A stretch of 64,000 nucleotides of DNA from Lacihabitans sp. CCS-44 (GCF_024343735.1 NZ_RJUE01000059.1:124001-188000); one strand, 5' to 3'; shown: positions 1 to 8,705, counted from the first letter of the stretch. Notes: generated by a model from the letters alone, not told the origin. A program made the numbers and translations.

Positions 1-255
1 CAAAGACTGGCCATGTCGCAGCGAAATCCACAGGCCGTCGCTGATATTTTATCTAAAGCCGTGAAGCTATATAACCTTGCTTTGGATGAGGGTTTGAAAG
101 ACGAGATGGTGTTTTCGTTGATAAAGCAATGCGAAAACGTATTAGAGAAAAACCAATACTCTAATATTAAACAACCCACTACTTATGGCATAAATTTCGA
201 AAAAGAAAAAGAAGCCGAAAGAACCAGAACTGTAGAGATAATTAAGAATTTGTAA
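1..255 (+). CDS. unrecognised protein, probably the C-terminal end of a gene entering from the left
   Basis: The reading frame is open to the left edge and ends at a TAA at 253-255. An ATG at position 13 would give a free-standing 80-residue protein, but the four codons before it are also open, so a longer gene cut by the window is equally possible. The visible part is mostly helical and charged, with a lysine- and glutamate-rich tail and no cysteine cluster, membrane segment or signal peptide. I do not recognise the family. The last 14 bases overlap convergently with the methyltransferase gene on the other strand. Confidence 0.5.
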   Translation, partial: QRLAMSQRNPQAVADILSKAVKLYNLALDEGLKDEMVFSLIKQCENVLEKNQYSNIKQPTTYGINFEKEKEAERTRTVEIIKNL

Positions 256-1462
256 GTATTTCATCACTACTTTTTGAGGTTTGTAGCCCCAAAAGCTTTT
301 CCAAATAATGAAAATCAATCCCAAATCTTGCTTTTAGGGCCTTTACTTCTGTAAGCTTTTCTGTTTTCTTTTTTTCGTCCAATCCTTTAAAGACCGCTGA
401 AATCATCAGATTTTTTGGCGTATGTTCTGAATTTATAAACTCAAAAACCTTAGTTTGATATCCATAGGCCTCTAAAATCAAAGCTCTTATAAGATCCGTT
501 AAACTTTCAGAAAGTCGCTCTTCCAATATACCGAACTTTGTAAGTAACTTCAATTCGCCGGCAGGATTAATTTGTTTTCTTATCTGTTTATGACAGCACG
601 GAGCTACCATTATTATCTTTGCGTTGGCCTTTATTCCTTTAAAAATGGCCTCGTCTGTGGCGGTATCACATGCGTGCAAGGCTATCAAAACATTATTTCC
701 ACTCGTATCAGCGTTTTCTATGGTACCCTGAACAAAACTTAAGCCGTCAAAATCAGCCTTTTGAGCAAGATTGTTACACAAATCCACCATATCTTGGCGG
801 TACTCTATACCTTTCACAGTAGCATTTTTCGCTAAAATTCGAGTTAAGTAATCATACATAGCGAAAGTCAAGTAACCTTTGCCAGAACCCATATCTATTA
901 CCGAAAAGTCATTAGTAAGATCTGAGGAAGCTATACTTTGAGAAAAAAACTCAAGATATTTATTAATCTGAACGAACTTATCTTGCTTGTCGGTCTTCAA
1001 TTTTCCTTCGTTCGAAAAAACTCCGAGAAGTCTTAAAAATGGAGCATCTTCAACAATTCTGTTCTTGATTTTATTGTGAGTTTCTGCAATAGGTCTTTCT
1101 GAATCCAGCTCCTTTTTGACCAATTTGAACTTCCCTTTTTTATCAAAAATCAGATGATATGAGGCGTTTTTTAAAAATAAGTCGGCTTGTAAAAACTGAT
1201 TACCCATTAATTTGGTAATCAAGATATTGGCTTCAGAAAACTCGAAATTTTTCGTTACATCTTTCGTTGGATATCTGAAAACGAAAGACAATTTTCGTTC
1301 ATTTTTAGAAACAAAAGGCTTTATATAAATCGCTTTAATTTCATTATCAATAATATTTTCAGAAATAACTTTATTTTTAAAACTTATTGTTATTTTTGAA
1401 ATTATATTATTTTCAAAACTTTCTGAAAATATAGATAAAAATTGAATTAAATTCTTTTCCAA
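242..1462 (-). CDS. class I SAM-dependent methyltransferase, PCCHK type (Methyltransf_32-like)
   Basis: A Rossmann-fold methyltransferase of 406 residues. The SAM-binding glycine motif VIDMGSGKGYLTFA lies near residues 191-204. A later APCCHK stretch resembles the cysteine-cysteine-histidine motif of the METTL25/GSTCD/Trm13-like group, which suggests an RNA or protein substrate rather than a metabolite; that is inference. The N-terminal ~130 residues are a separate, less conserved domain. The start is a TTG; there is no ATG until about residue 89, and a good -7 element (1485-1492) lies about 25 bases upstream, so the leader is very short. The gene stands alone, convergent with the preceding unknown gene. 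Confidence 0.75.
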   Translation of the reverse strand: MEKNLIQFLSIFSESFENNIISKITISFKNKVISENIIDNEIKAIYIKPFVSKNERKLSFVFRYPTKDVTKNFEFSEANILITKLMGNQFLQADLFLKNASYHLIFDKKGKFKLVKKELDSERPIAETHNKIKNRIVEDAPFLRLLGVFSNEGKLKTDKQDKFVQINKYLEFFSQSIASSDLTNDFSVIDMGSGKGYLTFAMYDYLTRILAKNATVKGIEYRQDMVDLCNNLAQKADFDGLSFVQGTIENADTSGNNVLIALHACDTATDEAIFKGIKANAKIIMVAPCCHKQIRKQINPAGELKLLTKFGILEERLSESLTDLIRALILEAYGYQTKVFEFINSEHTPKNLMISAVFKGLDEKKKTEKLTEVKALKARFGIDFHYLEKLLGLQTSKSSDEILTNS

Positions 1463-1484
1463 AAGAGAATTGTTTTATTTTTTG

Positions 1485-1492
1485 CAAAAATA
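1485..1492 (-). promoter_or_regulatory. -7 promoter element of the methyltransferase gene
   Basis: On the minus strand this reads TATTTTTG, an exact match to the Bacteroidota -7 consensus TAnnTTTG. It sits 22 bases before the TTG start at 1462. No TTG was found at the usual -33 distance, so only half of the promoter is supported. Confidence 0.45.
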
Positions 1493-1509
1493 CGGGAAAT
1501 ATGTAGGTT

Positions 1510-1690
1510 AAAAAAGGTTCTAAGAATCATTCGAGCACGTATACTCTACTATGCTCAGACAACTTCACGGAACTTCTCAGAGTTGAAACCGCTCACTGAG
1601 CGAAGCCGAAGTGACATTACCCTTTCTTGTCTTCGACTTCGATCAGACAACAGTGTCATTTTAAATAACTCTAAAACCCTATTGAACGAA
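1510..1690. repeat. degenerate CTTCGxxTTCGxTCAG-type intergenic repeat
   Basis: This spacer holds several copies of short related words: GAGCGAAGCCGAAGTGAC, CTTCGACTTCGATCAGACAACAGTGTCATT and TATGCTCAGACAACTTC. TCAGACAAC occurs twice, and the CACTGAGCGAAGCCGAAGTG unit has CACT/AGTG ends. Words of this kind are scattered between genes in many Bacteroidota genomes. An 80-codon plus-strand open frame runs through it, but its repetitive composition argues against a gene. Confidence 0.5.
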
Positions 1691-1699
1691 ACTGAAACC

Positions 1700-3301
1700 C
1701 TATTCCACATAAAAATTCCTATCTGCTTTCATGCTTTTGCCTTTAAGTTTTTTCCAGTCCGTGGTAGGGTAAACAAATTGTTCTGTTCCATCAACCGAAA
1801 CTTTTATGGGCATATCAAAGCCTAGCACCACATTTTCCCATCTGTAAGAAATCGACCCTTTTGAAGGTTTTTGGACTAATTTTGGTATTTTAGTATCTCT
1901 CAAATATTGATCAAATACTTTCGAGAAATTTAATCCAGATTTCGAAGAAATATAGTTCTCTATTTGCTCAGTAGTAACAGTTTGATGGTAAAAATCTTTA
2001 TTTAAACCTCTCAGAATCTGGCGAAATTTCTCATCGTCGTTGATGACATGGCGAACGGTGTGCAGCATATTGCCGCCTTTATAGTACATATCACCTGATC
2101 CACGCTGATTAATATTGTATTTACCTATTATTGGGCTATCATTGGTTATGTTTGCTCTAGTGCCTATCACATAATCTTGCCCGGCCGTTTTTCCATAATG
2201 ATATTCGGTAAATAGCGTTTCTGAATAGTTTGTAAAACTCTCATGAATCCACATGTCCGCTATATCTTTGTAAGTTATATTATTCGCAAACCACTCATGA
2301 CCGCTTTCGTGAACAATGATAAAATCCCACTTACTGCCCCAGCCAGTGCCTGACAAATCACGACCCAGATACCCATTTTTATATTTATTCCCATAAGTTA
2401 TGCTACTTTGGTGTTCCATACCCAAGTATGGAACCTCCACGAGTTTGTAACCATCTTCATAAAAGGGATACGGCCCAAACCAATGCTCAAAGGCTTGAAG
2501 CATCCTGATGGCATCCTTAAATTGCATTTTTGCTTTCTCAAGATGGTAAGGCAAAACATAATAATCACAAGTCAAATCGCCTTTCTCGCCTTTATAAGTT
2601 TCACCAAAATGCACATAATTTCCGATGTTGAGATTTACCCCATAGTTGTTTATTGGATTTTTAACTTCCCAAGTAGTAGTTCTGTTTCCTCTGGCATCAA
2701 TACACATTTTTGACATACGCCCATTAGAGACATCCTGCAAGCTGTCCGGAACGGTCACAGTCATTCTCAAACTATCTGGCTCATCATACATGTGGTCTTT
2801 GCATGGCCAAAATACACTCGCACCTAAACCTTGACACGAAGTGGCCACGAAATGATTGCCTTGTTCGTCTTTATCCCAAGAAAAACCACCATCCCAAGGA
2901 GCACGTTTCGCAGCCAAAGGCTTGCCCTCGAATGAAATACTCAAAGAGTTTATATCGCCGACTTTCTGTTTATCAATAAGTTTTACAAAATAAGCATTGT
3001 CGCCTTTCTTGGTGTAGCTAAGTCTATTTCCATCTTGTTCGATATAAGTAATCTTCATCGGAAACTGAAGGTCAATCTGTAGACTCTGATTTTCTGCAAG
3101 AACCTGGTAACGAATTATATTGAGCCCTTTGATTGATCTCTCATCCGGATTTACGTCAAAAGTCAAATCATAATGTTTCAAATCCCACCACTTTCGCTCT
3201 GCGGTTATACTTCCTCTTAGTGAATCCTCGAAGGTAATCCCTTTTTGTGCAAAACCCTGAAAACCAACAAACAACAAAACAAACCAATACTTTTTCGACA
3301 T
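1700..3301 (-). CDS. secreted M1-family zinc metallopeptidase (aminopeptidase)
   Basis: A gluzincin aminopeptidase that would remove N-terminal residues from peptides outside the cytoplasm. With the ATG at 3301 the protein has 533 residues and starts with a clean signal peptide (MSKKYWFVLLFVGFQGFAQ); an upstream in-frame extension to 3352 would bury it, so I chose the later start. The N-terminal beta domain carries the substrate motif GMEH at 294-297. The catalytic domain has HESGH at 331-335, with the third zinc ligand Glu354 eighteen residues further on, exactly the M1 spacing. It lacks the large C-terminal domain of full-length aminopeptidase N, as is common for Bacteroidota members. The substrate is unknown. 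Confidence 0.9.
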   Translation of the reverse strand: MSKKYWFVLLFVGFQGFAQKGITFEDSLRGSITAERKWWDLKHYDLTFDVNPDERSIKGLNIIRYQVLAENQSLQIDLQFPMKITYIEQDGNRLSYTKKGDNAYFVKLIDKQKVGDINSLSISFEGKPLAAKRAPWDGGFSWDKDEQGNHFVATSCQGLGASVFWPCKDHMYDEPDSLRMTVTVPDSLQDVSNGRMSKMCIDARGNRTTTWEVKNPINNYGVNLNIGNYVHFGETYKGEKGDLTCDYYVLPYHLEKAKMQFKDAIRMLQAFEHWFGPYPFYEDGYKLVEVPYLGMEHQSSITYGNKYKNGYLGRDLSGTGWGSKWDFIIVHESGHEWFANNITYKDIADMWIHESFTNYSETLFTEYHYGKTAGQDYVIGTRANITNDSPIIGKYNINQRGSGDMYYKGGNMLHTVRHVINDDEKFRQILRGLNKDFYHQTVTTEQIENYISSKSGLNFSKVFDQYLRDTKIPKLVQKPSKGSISYRWENVVLGFDMPIKVSVDGTEQFVYPTTDWKKLKGKSMKADRNFYVE

Positions 3302-3371
3302 AAATCTTTTATTAAAAATCAATTGCTTTTTATAAAAATAGATAAAAAACATGGATTTGCTGTTGCAAAGT

Positions 3372-4592
3372 TTACCAATTTTTCTTTTTGTGACCCATCA
3401 TAGCATAATACAATAGATATAAATAAAGCGGTATCAATAACCAATAGGCCAATTGTGTACTGTACAAATCTGACAATTTACCATAAACCAATGGCAACAG
3501 AGCTCCACCAGCAATCATCATTATTAGCAACGCCGAGCCCAATTTGGTGTATTTACCCAAACCATCCAATGCCAAAGGCCAAATCGCTGGCCACATAATG
3601 GCATTGGCCAGTCCCAGCAAGGCAATACAAAATACAGATGTAAAACCACCTGTGAATAAAGCTACTGCAGTAATTATCAAACCGAAAATTGAAGAATATT
3701 TTAACCAATTTTGCTGTGAAACATATTTTGGTATCAAAAATATACCAGCCACATAGCCTAACATCATAAACCACAGTGTGTAAGTACCGAAGTCTTTAGC
3801 CTCGGATTCAGGAAAACCTAAAGATATACCATAAGAAATGATGGTATCGCCAGAAATAACTTCTAAACCAACATAAGCAAACAGGGCCAAAAGTCCTAAA
3901 ACCAAATTTGGAAATGCAAAAATGCTCGATTTGCTCGAAGCTCCTTCACTTACACCTTCTTGCTCCTCAGATACTTCTGGAAGACCTTTTGAAAACAAAA
4001 TAACGACAGCCAAAACCACCAACACCCCTGTGAGAATCATATAAGGAACTACAACTTTGTCTAATTGTTCGGCCGTAGAAACAGTACTAGCCGCCACTGA
4101 ACTGCCTGCAAGTAGCAAACCTCCAAAAACCTTCTGACTAATGATACCAGCTGTTTTGTTGGCAATTCCCATTAAACTGATACGCTGGGCAGCACTTTCA
4201 CGAGGACCTAAAATGGTAAGATAAGGATTTGAGGCTGTTTGAAGCAAAGTCAGACCGATACCAATTGTAAACAAACCACCTAAAAATAGAGGGTAAGATT
4301 CCATTTTGGCCGCTGGAACGAACAATATGGTGCCAATAGCCATGATAAAAAGACCAAGCGACATTCCTTTTTTAAAACCAACGATTTTTAAAACCGAAGA
4401 AGACGGAATGGCCATAACCGTATAGCTGATGAAGAAAGCGAATGTAACAAGATATGAGCTGGAATTATCAAGTCCAAATGCGTTTTTGAAAAAAGCGATG
4501 AGGGTACCATTGACCCAAGTCACAAATCCAAACACAAAAAACAAGAGACCAATGATGATCAATGGACCGATATAAGATTTATTCTCTTTCAT
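3372..4592 (-). CDS. sugar MFS transporter, FucP/GluP (glucose/galactose/fucose) type
   Basis: An inner-membrane proton-coupled sugar permease of 406 residues with about twelve hydrophobic segments. The N-terminal FFVFGFVTWVNGTLI stretch and the QTASNPYLTILG motif around residues 118-129 are characteristic of the FucP/GluP branch of the major facilitator superfamily. The exact sugar cannot be read from sequence. It is 70 bp upstream of the M1 peptidase gene on the same strand and may be cotranscribed, though no functional link is evident. Confidence 0.88.
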   Translation of the reverse strand: MKENKSYIGPLIIIGLLFFVFGFVTWVNGTLIAFFKNAFGLDNSSSYLVTFAFFISYTVMAIPSSSVLKIVGFKKGMSLGLFIMAIGTILFVPAAKMESYPLFLGGLFTIGIGLTLLQTASNPYLTILGPRESAAQRISLMGIANKTAGIISQKVFGGLLLAGSSVAASTVSTAEQLDKVVVPYMILTGVLVVLAVVILFSKGLPEVSEEQEGVSEGASSKSSIFAFPNLVLGLLALFAYVGLEVISGDTIISYGISLGFPESEAKDFGTYTLWFMMLGYVAGIFLIPKYVSQQNWLKYSSIFGLIITAVALFTGGFTSVFCIALLGLANAIMWPAIWPLALDGLGKYTKLGSALLIMMIAGGALLPLVYGKLSDLYSTQLAYWLLIPLYLYLLYYAMMGHKKKNW

Positions 4593-4747
4593 ACAATTAG
4601 GGTTTTTAAAATTTTTTAAAAATAGTATATCTATTTTAGAAAAGAAAAAAATATGGCCAAAACTTGTTTTTCTATGTAACTGAAAAGCTCTTCAAAATTC
4701 GAGTTTAAAATAGTACATGCTTTTTTTGCTTGAGTTCAAAAACAAAA

Positions 4748-4772
4748 AAAAGTGCCTTGGGTGGGCACTTTT
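4748..4772 (-). terminator. rho-independent terminator of osmC
   Basis: A perfect 9-bp stem, AAAAGTGCC/GGCACTTTT, encloses a 7-base loop and is followed on the minus strand by a run of T. It lies just past the osmC stop codon. Confidence 0.8.
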
Positions 4773-4796
4773 CAGAAAAACCAAAAAACTTTATAA

Positions 4797-5213
4797 TTAT
4801 ACCAAAGCGGCCGTCAAGGTAATTTCAGCATTAAGTAATCTCGAAATTGGGCATTTGGCTTTTGCTGCCAAAGCTATTTCCTGAAACTTTTCGTCGCTTA
4901 TATTTGGTATCGTGGCGGTCAAGTTCAGATCAATACTTACGATGGTACCGTCTAAAAAATTCACACTTGCTGCCGTATCAATATTGTCAGCCGTGAAACC
5001 TGCTTCGTTTAATAAAAAACTCAATTGCATAGAAAAACAACCCGCATGTGCTGCCCCGATTAATTCCTCTGGATTGGTACCCACGCCATCGGCAAAACGT
5101 GTTTTAAATGACAACTGGGCGTTGTCTAAAGCAGTGCTCTGGGTAGAAACCGTCCCTATGCCTTCCATTCCCGTTCCTTTCCAATTTGCTGAAGCCTTCC
5201 TTGTAAATTTCAT
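4797..5213 (-). CDS. osmC: OsmC-type peroxiredoxin (organic hydroperoxide detoxification)
   Basis: A cytoplasmic thiol peroxidase of 138 residues, the normal OsmC length. Both catalytic cysteines are present: Cys59 in the GAAHAGCFSM motif and Cys121 in AKCPIS, the pair that reduces organic hydroperoxides through a disulfide cycle. The N-terminal RKASANWKGTGMEGIG beta strand and the GTNPEELIGAAHAGC segment are typical of OsmC rather than Ohr. The gene follows the Crp/Fnr regulator gene on the same strand but with a 73-bp gap holding a palindromic operator-like site, so it probably has its own regulated promoter. Confidence 0.92.
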   Translation of the reverse strand: MKFTRKASANWKGTGMEGIGTVSTQSTALDNAQLSFKTRFADGVGTNPEELIGAAHAGCFSMQLSFLLNEAGFTADNIDTAASVNFLDGTIVSIDLNLTATIPNISDEKFQEIALAAKAKCPISRLLNAEITLTAALV

Positions 5214-5264
5214 TTGTTTTATTTTTTATTTGATGCAAAATTCGACCTAAAATATTTCTTAAAC

Positions 5265-5280
5265 TTTAACCTAGGTTAAA
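5265..5280. promoter_or_regulatory. 16-bp perfect palindrome, putative Crp/Fnr-family operator of osmC
   Basis: TTTAACCTAGGTTAAA is a perfect palindrome 52 bases upstream of the osmC start and 7 bases beyond the stop of the adjacent Crp/Fnr regulator gene. Its TTAAC-N4-GTTAA architecture matches that of the box bound by PrfA, another Crp/Fnr family member. A second site of the same form is at 8676-8689. Operator function is inferred from symmetry and position. Confidence 0.5.
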
Positions 5281-5286
5281 ATCGAC

Positions 5287-5874
5287 TTATTTACCTGCTA
5301 TTTTTTTTCTGATTCTACTCAACGATGGCCCTTGAATACCCAAATACGATGAAATATGGTAAAGTGGAATCTCATTTATCAAATGTGGGTGCTGGGATTG
5401 GAAGTTGAGATAACGCTGCTCAGCTGACTGAAAAAGTAAACTTTCGGTTCGGTCAAATGCGATATTGGAGGCTTGTTCTGCCAATATCCTACCAAAATGC
5501 TCCCATTCATGCGAAGTTTTGTAAAGGTGACTTAAGTGTTCATAGTTAATGTAAATCACCTTTGAATCAACCATGGCTTGTGTATAATAGTGACAGGGCA
5601 TTTGATTTATAAAACTAGCAAATGACACTACTATTTGATTGGCAGAATAAAAGAATAGGTTTTTTTCTTCTACATCCTCGTCATCGAGATGATAAGTTCG
5701 GAATACACCATTCAACACAAAGCCAAGCTGTTTACATACTTGATTGATATTATTGTAAGACTCTCCTTTTTTATAAATTCTACTTTGCCAAAAAAATTCA
5801 GACAGCTTAAAGGCCTCTGAACTCATCGAAGAAAAAATTTTAAAAGCACCTTCAATAGTAGCCCGATCTGACAT
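5287..5874 (-). CDS. Crp/Fnr-family transcriptional regulator
   Basis: A 195-residue regulator with an N-terminal cyclic-nucleotide-binding-like beta barrel (about residues 20-120) and a C-terminal helix-turn-helix whose recognition region includes HISSYLGIQGPSLSRIRKK. There is no iron-sulfur cysteine cluster as in FNR and no complete cAMP-phosphate cassette, so the signal is unknown; many Bacteroidota proteins of this shape are of this kind. The gene precedes osmC on the same strand and a 16-bp palindrome separates them, suggesting it may control osmC. Confidence 0.85.
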   Translation of the reverse strand: MSDRATIEGAFKIFSSMSSEAFKLSEFFWQSRIYKKGESYNNINQVCKQLGFVLNGVFRTYHLDDEDVEEKNLFFYSANQIVVSFASFINQMPCHYYTQAMVDSKVIYINYEHLSHLYKTSHEWEHFGRILAEQASNIAFDRTESLLFQSAEQRYLNFQSQHPHLINEIPLYHISSYLGIQGPSLSRIRKKIAGK

Positions 5875-5987
5875 AAATATGATAGATTTTGATAGGTGAA
5901 ATTACAAAATAATTTTGTGAGATGTTGTGCGTTTTTATGCACAGCCTTACTATTTAAAAATCTGGATTATTCAATTCACAAAAAAAA

Positions 5988-6012
5988 CCTGCACTTTTTT
6001 ATAAAATGCAGG
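5988..6012 (-). terminator. rho-independent terminator of the PhyH-like gene
   Basis: CCTGCA and TGCAGG form a 6-bp stem around a T/A-rich loop, followed on the minus strand by seven T residues. It lies 22 bases past the stop of the dioxygenase gene. Confidence 0.65.
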
Positions 6013-6034
6013 CCTCAATAATTCTGAAAATAGG

Positions 6035-6874
6035 TTATGACTTAAATAATCTAAATTCTAAAGCTACCCTGCTGAGGTCTTCTTCTTCATTTATGGCTAG
6101 CCCATGTATCAAGTGAGAAGAGAATAATAGTACCTGCCCATCTTTTACTGCGGCCCTTTCTAATGTATGGCTTCCACTCCACTCTCTGATCATTCTTACT
6201 CTGTAAGTATTACCTTCTACTACCCCGCCGTCAAAAGTACGGAGAATTTCTGCTTCGCTTATTTGATGACTTCCTGGCACTATAGGTAAAGAAGAGTTTT
6301 CGGTAACTCCAGCTATAGGAATCCAAAAATTGACAAAAGGAGGAATATAATCATTTTTATCCACCTCTTCATAAATGTCTTTATGAGGCGGATTGTAATC
6401 GTTTGATTTCGGGCGGTTTATTCGCACTATGATGTGTAATTTTTCCTTTAACATTGGATCAATATCTGTCAATGAGAATCCTAAAATCTTTTCGAATTTT
6501 GGAATCATTTCCTCAATAGGAAAATTAAAATCGGCAGAAAAAAGGTCACGTGTCCGAGATACTACCTTGTAATGTTCTTCATTGGTTCTTACAAAATGGT
6601 GATATTTTTCAAGGGTAAAGCCATGTGTATCAAAACCTAGCTCTTCAGTAATTATTTTTTTTACGCTTGCTGTAAGTCCAGATTTCAAAAAAGCAAACTC
6701 ATCAACACTTAAAAAATCTGCTGCGGTGTAGCCTTCAGCATACCAAGGTTGGCTATACACTATATCGGTATTGACACCTGCTAAAACTGCATTTTTACCA
6801 TATCTAAATTCAGGGCAGCCATCAATAGAAACTGCATAAGTTTTACCGTTTATCTCAAAATTCGTAGTGGGCAT
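6035..6874 (-). CDS. PhyH-like Fe(II)/2-oxoglutarate-dependent dioxygenase
   Basis: A 279-residue double-stranded beta-helix oxygenase. The iron triad is readable: His164 and Asp166 in PPHKDIYE and a distal His257 in SSHLIHGLA. Arg269 in LSRVALEFR is placed to bind 2-oxoglutarate. This is the phytanoyl-CoA dioxygenase (PhyH) superfamily, whose bacterial members hydroxylate diverse small molecules; nothing in the neighbourhood identifies the substrate. The gene stands alone with its own -7 element upstream and a terminator downstream. Confidence 0.75.
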   Translation of the reverse strand: MPTTNFEINGKTYAVSIDGCPEFRYGKNAVLAGVNTDIVYSQPWYAEGYTAADFLSVDEFAFLKSGLTASVKKIITEELGFDTHGFTLEKYHHFVRTNEEHYKVVSRTRDLFSADFNFPIEEMIPKFEKILGFSLTDIDPMLKEKLHIIVRINRPKSNDYNPPHKDIYEEVDKNDYIPPFVNFWIPIAGVTENSSLPIVPGSHQISEAEILRTFDGGVVEGNTYRVRMIREWSGSHTLERAAVKDGQVLLFSSHLIHGLAINEEEDLSRVALEFRLFKS

Positions 6875-6893
6875 AGAAATTACTTTTTTTTCG

Positions 6894-6901
6894 CAAAAAT
6901 A
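6894..6901 (-). promoter_or_regulatory. -7 promoter element of the PhyH-like gene
   Basis: The minus strand reads TATTTTTG, an exact TAnnTTTG match, 20 bases before the ATG. No convincing -33 TTG accompanies it. Confidence 0.45.
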
Positions 6902-7256
6902 AGAATATTTTATTTTTAAAATTTATGATAAATGTCTTAAAATTGAAATTTGTTACTTTTTCTTTCATCGACAAAATTTTAAAGAGTTAAATAATGTCAA
7001 AAGAGAAGCAAGTAATAAGCATAGCTTTGTATAAAAAGGTAGTTTGAAAATTTCATAAAAAATGAGGTGATTATTCAGGCATCTTTTCTATGTGTGGTTT
7101 TGTAATTTGTACTTAATGTGCATCAAAAACTCCTGGATTGTTGCCATAGATTATATTTTTTCAAACAAATTTATATTATAAAATAGCAAGAAATAAGGTG
7201 CTTTTAAACTTTTAAAATAAATTAGGCGTTTCAAATAAGAATCAAAACAATCAACC
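6902..7256. other. AT-rich spacer between divergent genes
   Basis: About 355 bases with no open frame that looks like a gene and no strong hairpin. It must hold the promoter of the sugar dehydrogenase gene, but no site matches TTG-N17-23-TAnnTTTG closely. Confidence 0.4.
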
Positions 7257-8489
7257 ATGAACCGTATATTATTTTATCCCTTTGTTTGTTTGAATATTGT
7301 AGCATTTAACTGCACAGGAGCAACCAAATCAGATGTAAGTGTTTTGGCAAAGCCTGATACTACCATCGCTCCAGTAGAAACCAGAGAGCCTAACTCTAAT
7401 TATAAATCGGCATTTTTTGGCCAAACCCGAGTAGCTGGTACAAAAACCACCTCCAAATACCAATTTAAAGTACTCACAGAAAAACTAAGCTCACCTTGGG
7501 GCTTGACTTCGCTTCCTGACGGGCGATTGCTTATCACCGAAAAAAACGGCAATTTGAGAATTGTGAAAACTACGGGTGAAATGAGTGAAAAAATCACTGG
7601 ACTACCCGCTGTTGATTCAGATGGACAAGGCGGCTTATTGGGTATTACCCTTGATCCAGCCTTTGCACAAAATCGAATGGTCTACTGGGCGTTTTCTGAA
7701 TCAGTAGCAGGAGGCAATCATACTTCAGTGGCTAAAGGACGACTAAGCAATGATGATCGTCAAATAGAAAATGCAGTGGTTATATACAGAGCTACACCAG
7801 CACACAAAGGAAACTTACACTATGGTGGCAGGGTACTTTTTGACAAAAATGGATATCTGTTTGTAAGTACTGGCGAACGCTCAGACAGAAGCACCCGTCC
7901 ACAAGCTCAACAAACGAATTCTAGCCTTGGCAAAATAATCAGAATTACTACAGACGGCAAACCAGCTCCAGGAAATGCATTGGCCAATGTATCTGGAGCA
8001 AGACCAGAGCTATATTCCTACGGACACCGCAACGTCCAAGGCCTGACTATCAATCCAGTAGACGGTAACTTGTGGTCTAATGAGTTTGGCCCAAGGGGTG
8101 GCGATGAAATAAACCGTGTGGTAGCTGGGAAGAATTATGGATGGCCAATCATTACTTATGGAATAGAATATGGCGGAAGTAAAATTGGTGATGCCATTCA
8201 GCAAAAAGATGGAATGGAACAACCCGTTTATTATTGGGATCCATCTGTTTCACCATCTGGCATGACTTTTTACACTGGATCACAGATGCCTGAATGGCAA
8301 AACAACCTTTTTGTGGGCTGTCTAAGTGGAATGCACATTAACAGGTTGGTCATTAAAGACAACAAAGTAATTGGCGAAGAGAGACTTTTAACCGAAGAAT
8401 ATCAACGTTTTAGAGATGTACACCAAGGGACTGATGGAGCAATATATGCCGTTACAGACCAAGGCCGACTTTATAGAATTGGGAAATAA
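7257..8489 (+). CDS. PQQ-dependent sugar dehydrogenase (soluble aldose dehydrogenase / GSDH family)
   Basis: A periplasmic or membrane-attached six-bladed beta-propeller that oxidises aldoses to lactones with PQQ. Characteristic motifs are LTEKLSSPWGLTSLPDGRLL (propeller start, about residues 73-92), HYGGRVLF, SYGHRNVQGL and SNEFGPRGGDEINRV, the last three lining the cofactor site in this family. The N-terminus is a signal sequence ending in IVAFNC, a weak lipobox, so lipidation is possible but not certain. Its length of 410 residues is normal. The gene has its own terminator and no PQQ biosynthesis genes nearby. Confidence 0.88.
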   Translation: MNRILFYPFVCLNIVAFNCTGATKSDVSVLAKPDTTIAPVETREPNSNYKSAFFGQTRVAGTKTTSKYQFKVLTEKLSSPWGLTSLPDGRLLITEKNGNLRIVKTTGEMSEKITGLPAVDSDGQGGLLGITLDPAFAQNRMVYWAFSESVAGGNHTSVAKGRLSNDDRQIENAVVIYRATPAHKGNLHYGGRVLFDKNGYLFVSTGERSDRSTRPQAQQTNSSLGKIIRITTDGKPAPGNALANVSGARPELYSYGHRNVQGLTINPVDGNLWSNEFGPRGGDEINRVVAGKNYGWPIITYGIEYGGSKIGDAIQQKDGMEQPVYYWDPSVSPSGMTFYTGSQMPEWQNNLFVGCLSGMHINRLVIKDNKVIGEERLLTEEYQRFRDVHQGTDGAIYAVTDQGRLYRIGK

Positions 8490-8512
8490 GATTATAAAAC
8501 TAGTTTAAAATC

Positions 8513-8545
8513 AAAAGCCACTTGAAGACACTTCAAGTGGCTTTT
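8513..8545 (+). terminator. rho-independent terminator of the sugar dehydrogenase gene
   Basis: A perfect 15-bp stem (8513-8527 with 8531-8545) with an ACA loop, ending in a T tract. Its strength suggests efficient termination. Confidence 0.9.
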
Positions 8546-8675
8546 TTCGTTTAGTATCACATTTTCCCCATAGCTTCACACAGCCCCCATTCATCGAACA
8601 AAACCACCAATACGTCAAAAAAAACTACGATTATTGATATTATTCTGTAATTTGCACTCCAAAATATAGTAAACC

Positions 8676-8689
8676 TTAACCGGAGTTAA
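8676..8689. promoter_or_regulatory. TTAAC-N4-GTTAA inverted repeat upstream of the isomerase-like gene
   Basis: TTAACCGGAGTTAA has the same half-sites and spacing as the osmC-proximal palindrome at 5265-5280. It ends 16 bases before the ATG of the downstream gene, a position where a bound regulator would block transcription or lie just past the start site. Regulatory function is inferred. Confidence 0.4.
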
Positions 8690-8705
8690 TCATTAATTAT
8701 CTATC

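Noticed and set aside
1583-1825. 80-codon plus-strand open frame across the repeat region
   Set aside because: It runs through degenerate repeats and then antisense to the M1 peptidase gene; composition is not protein-like.
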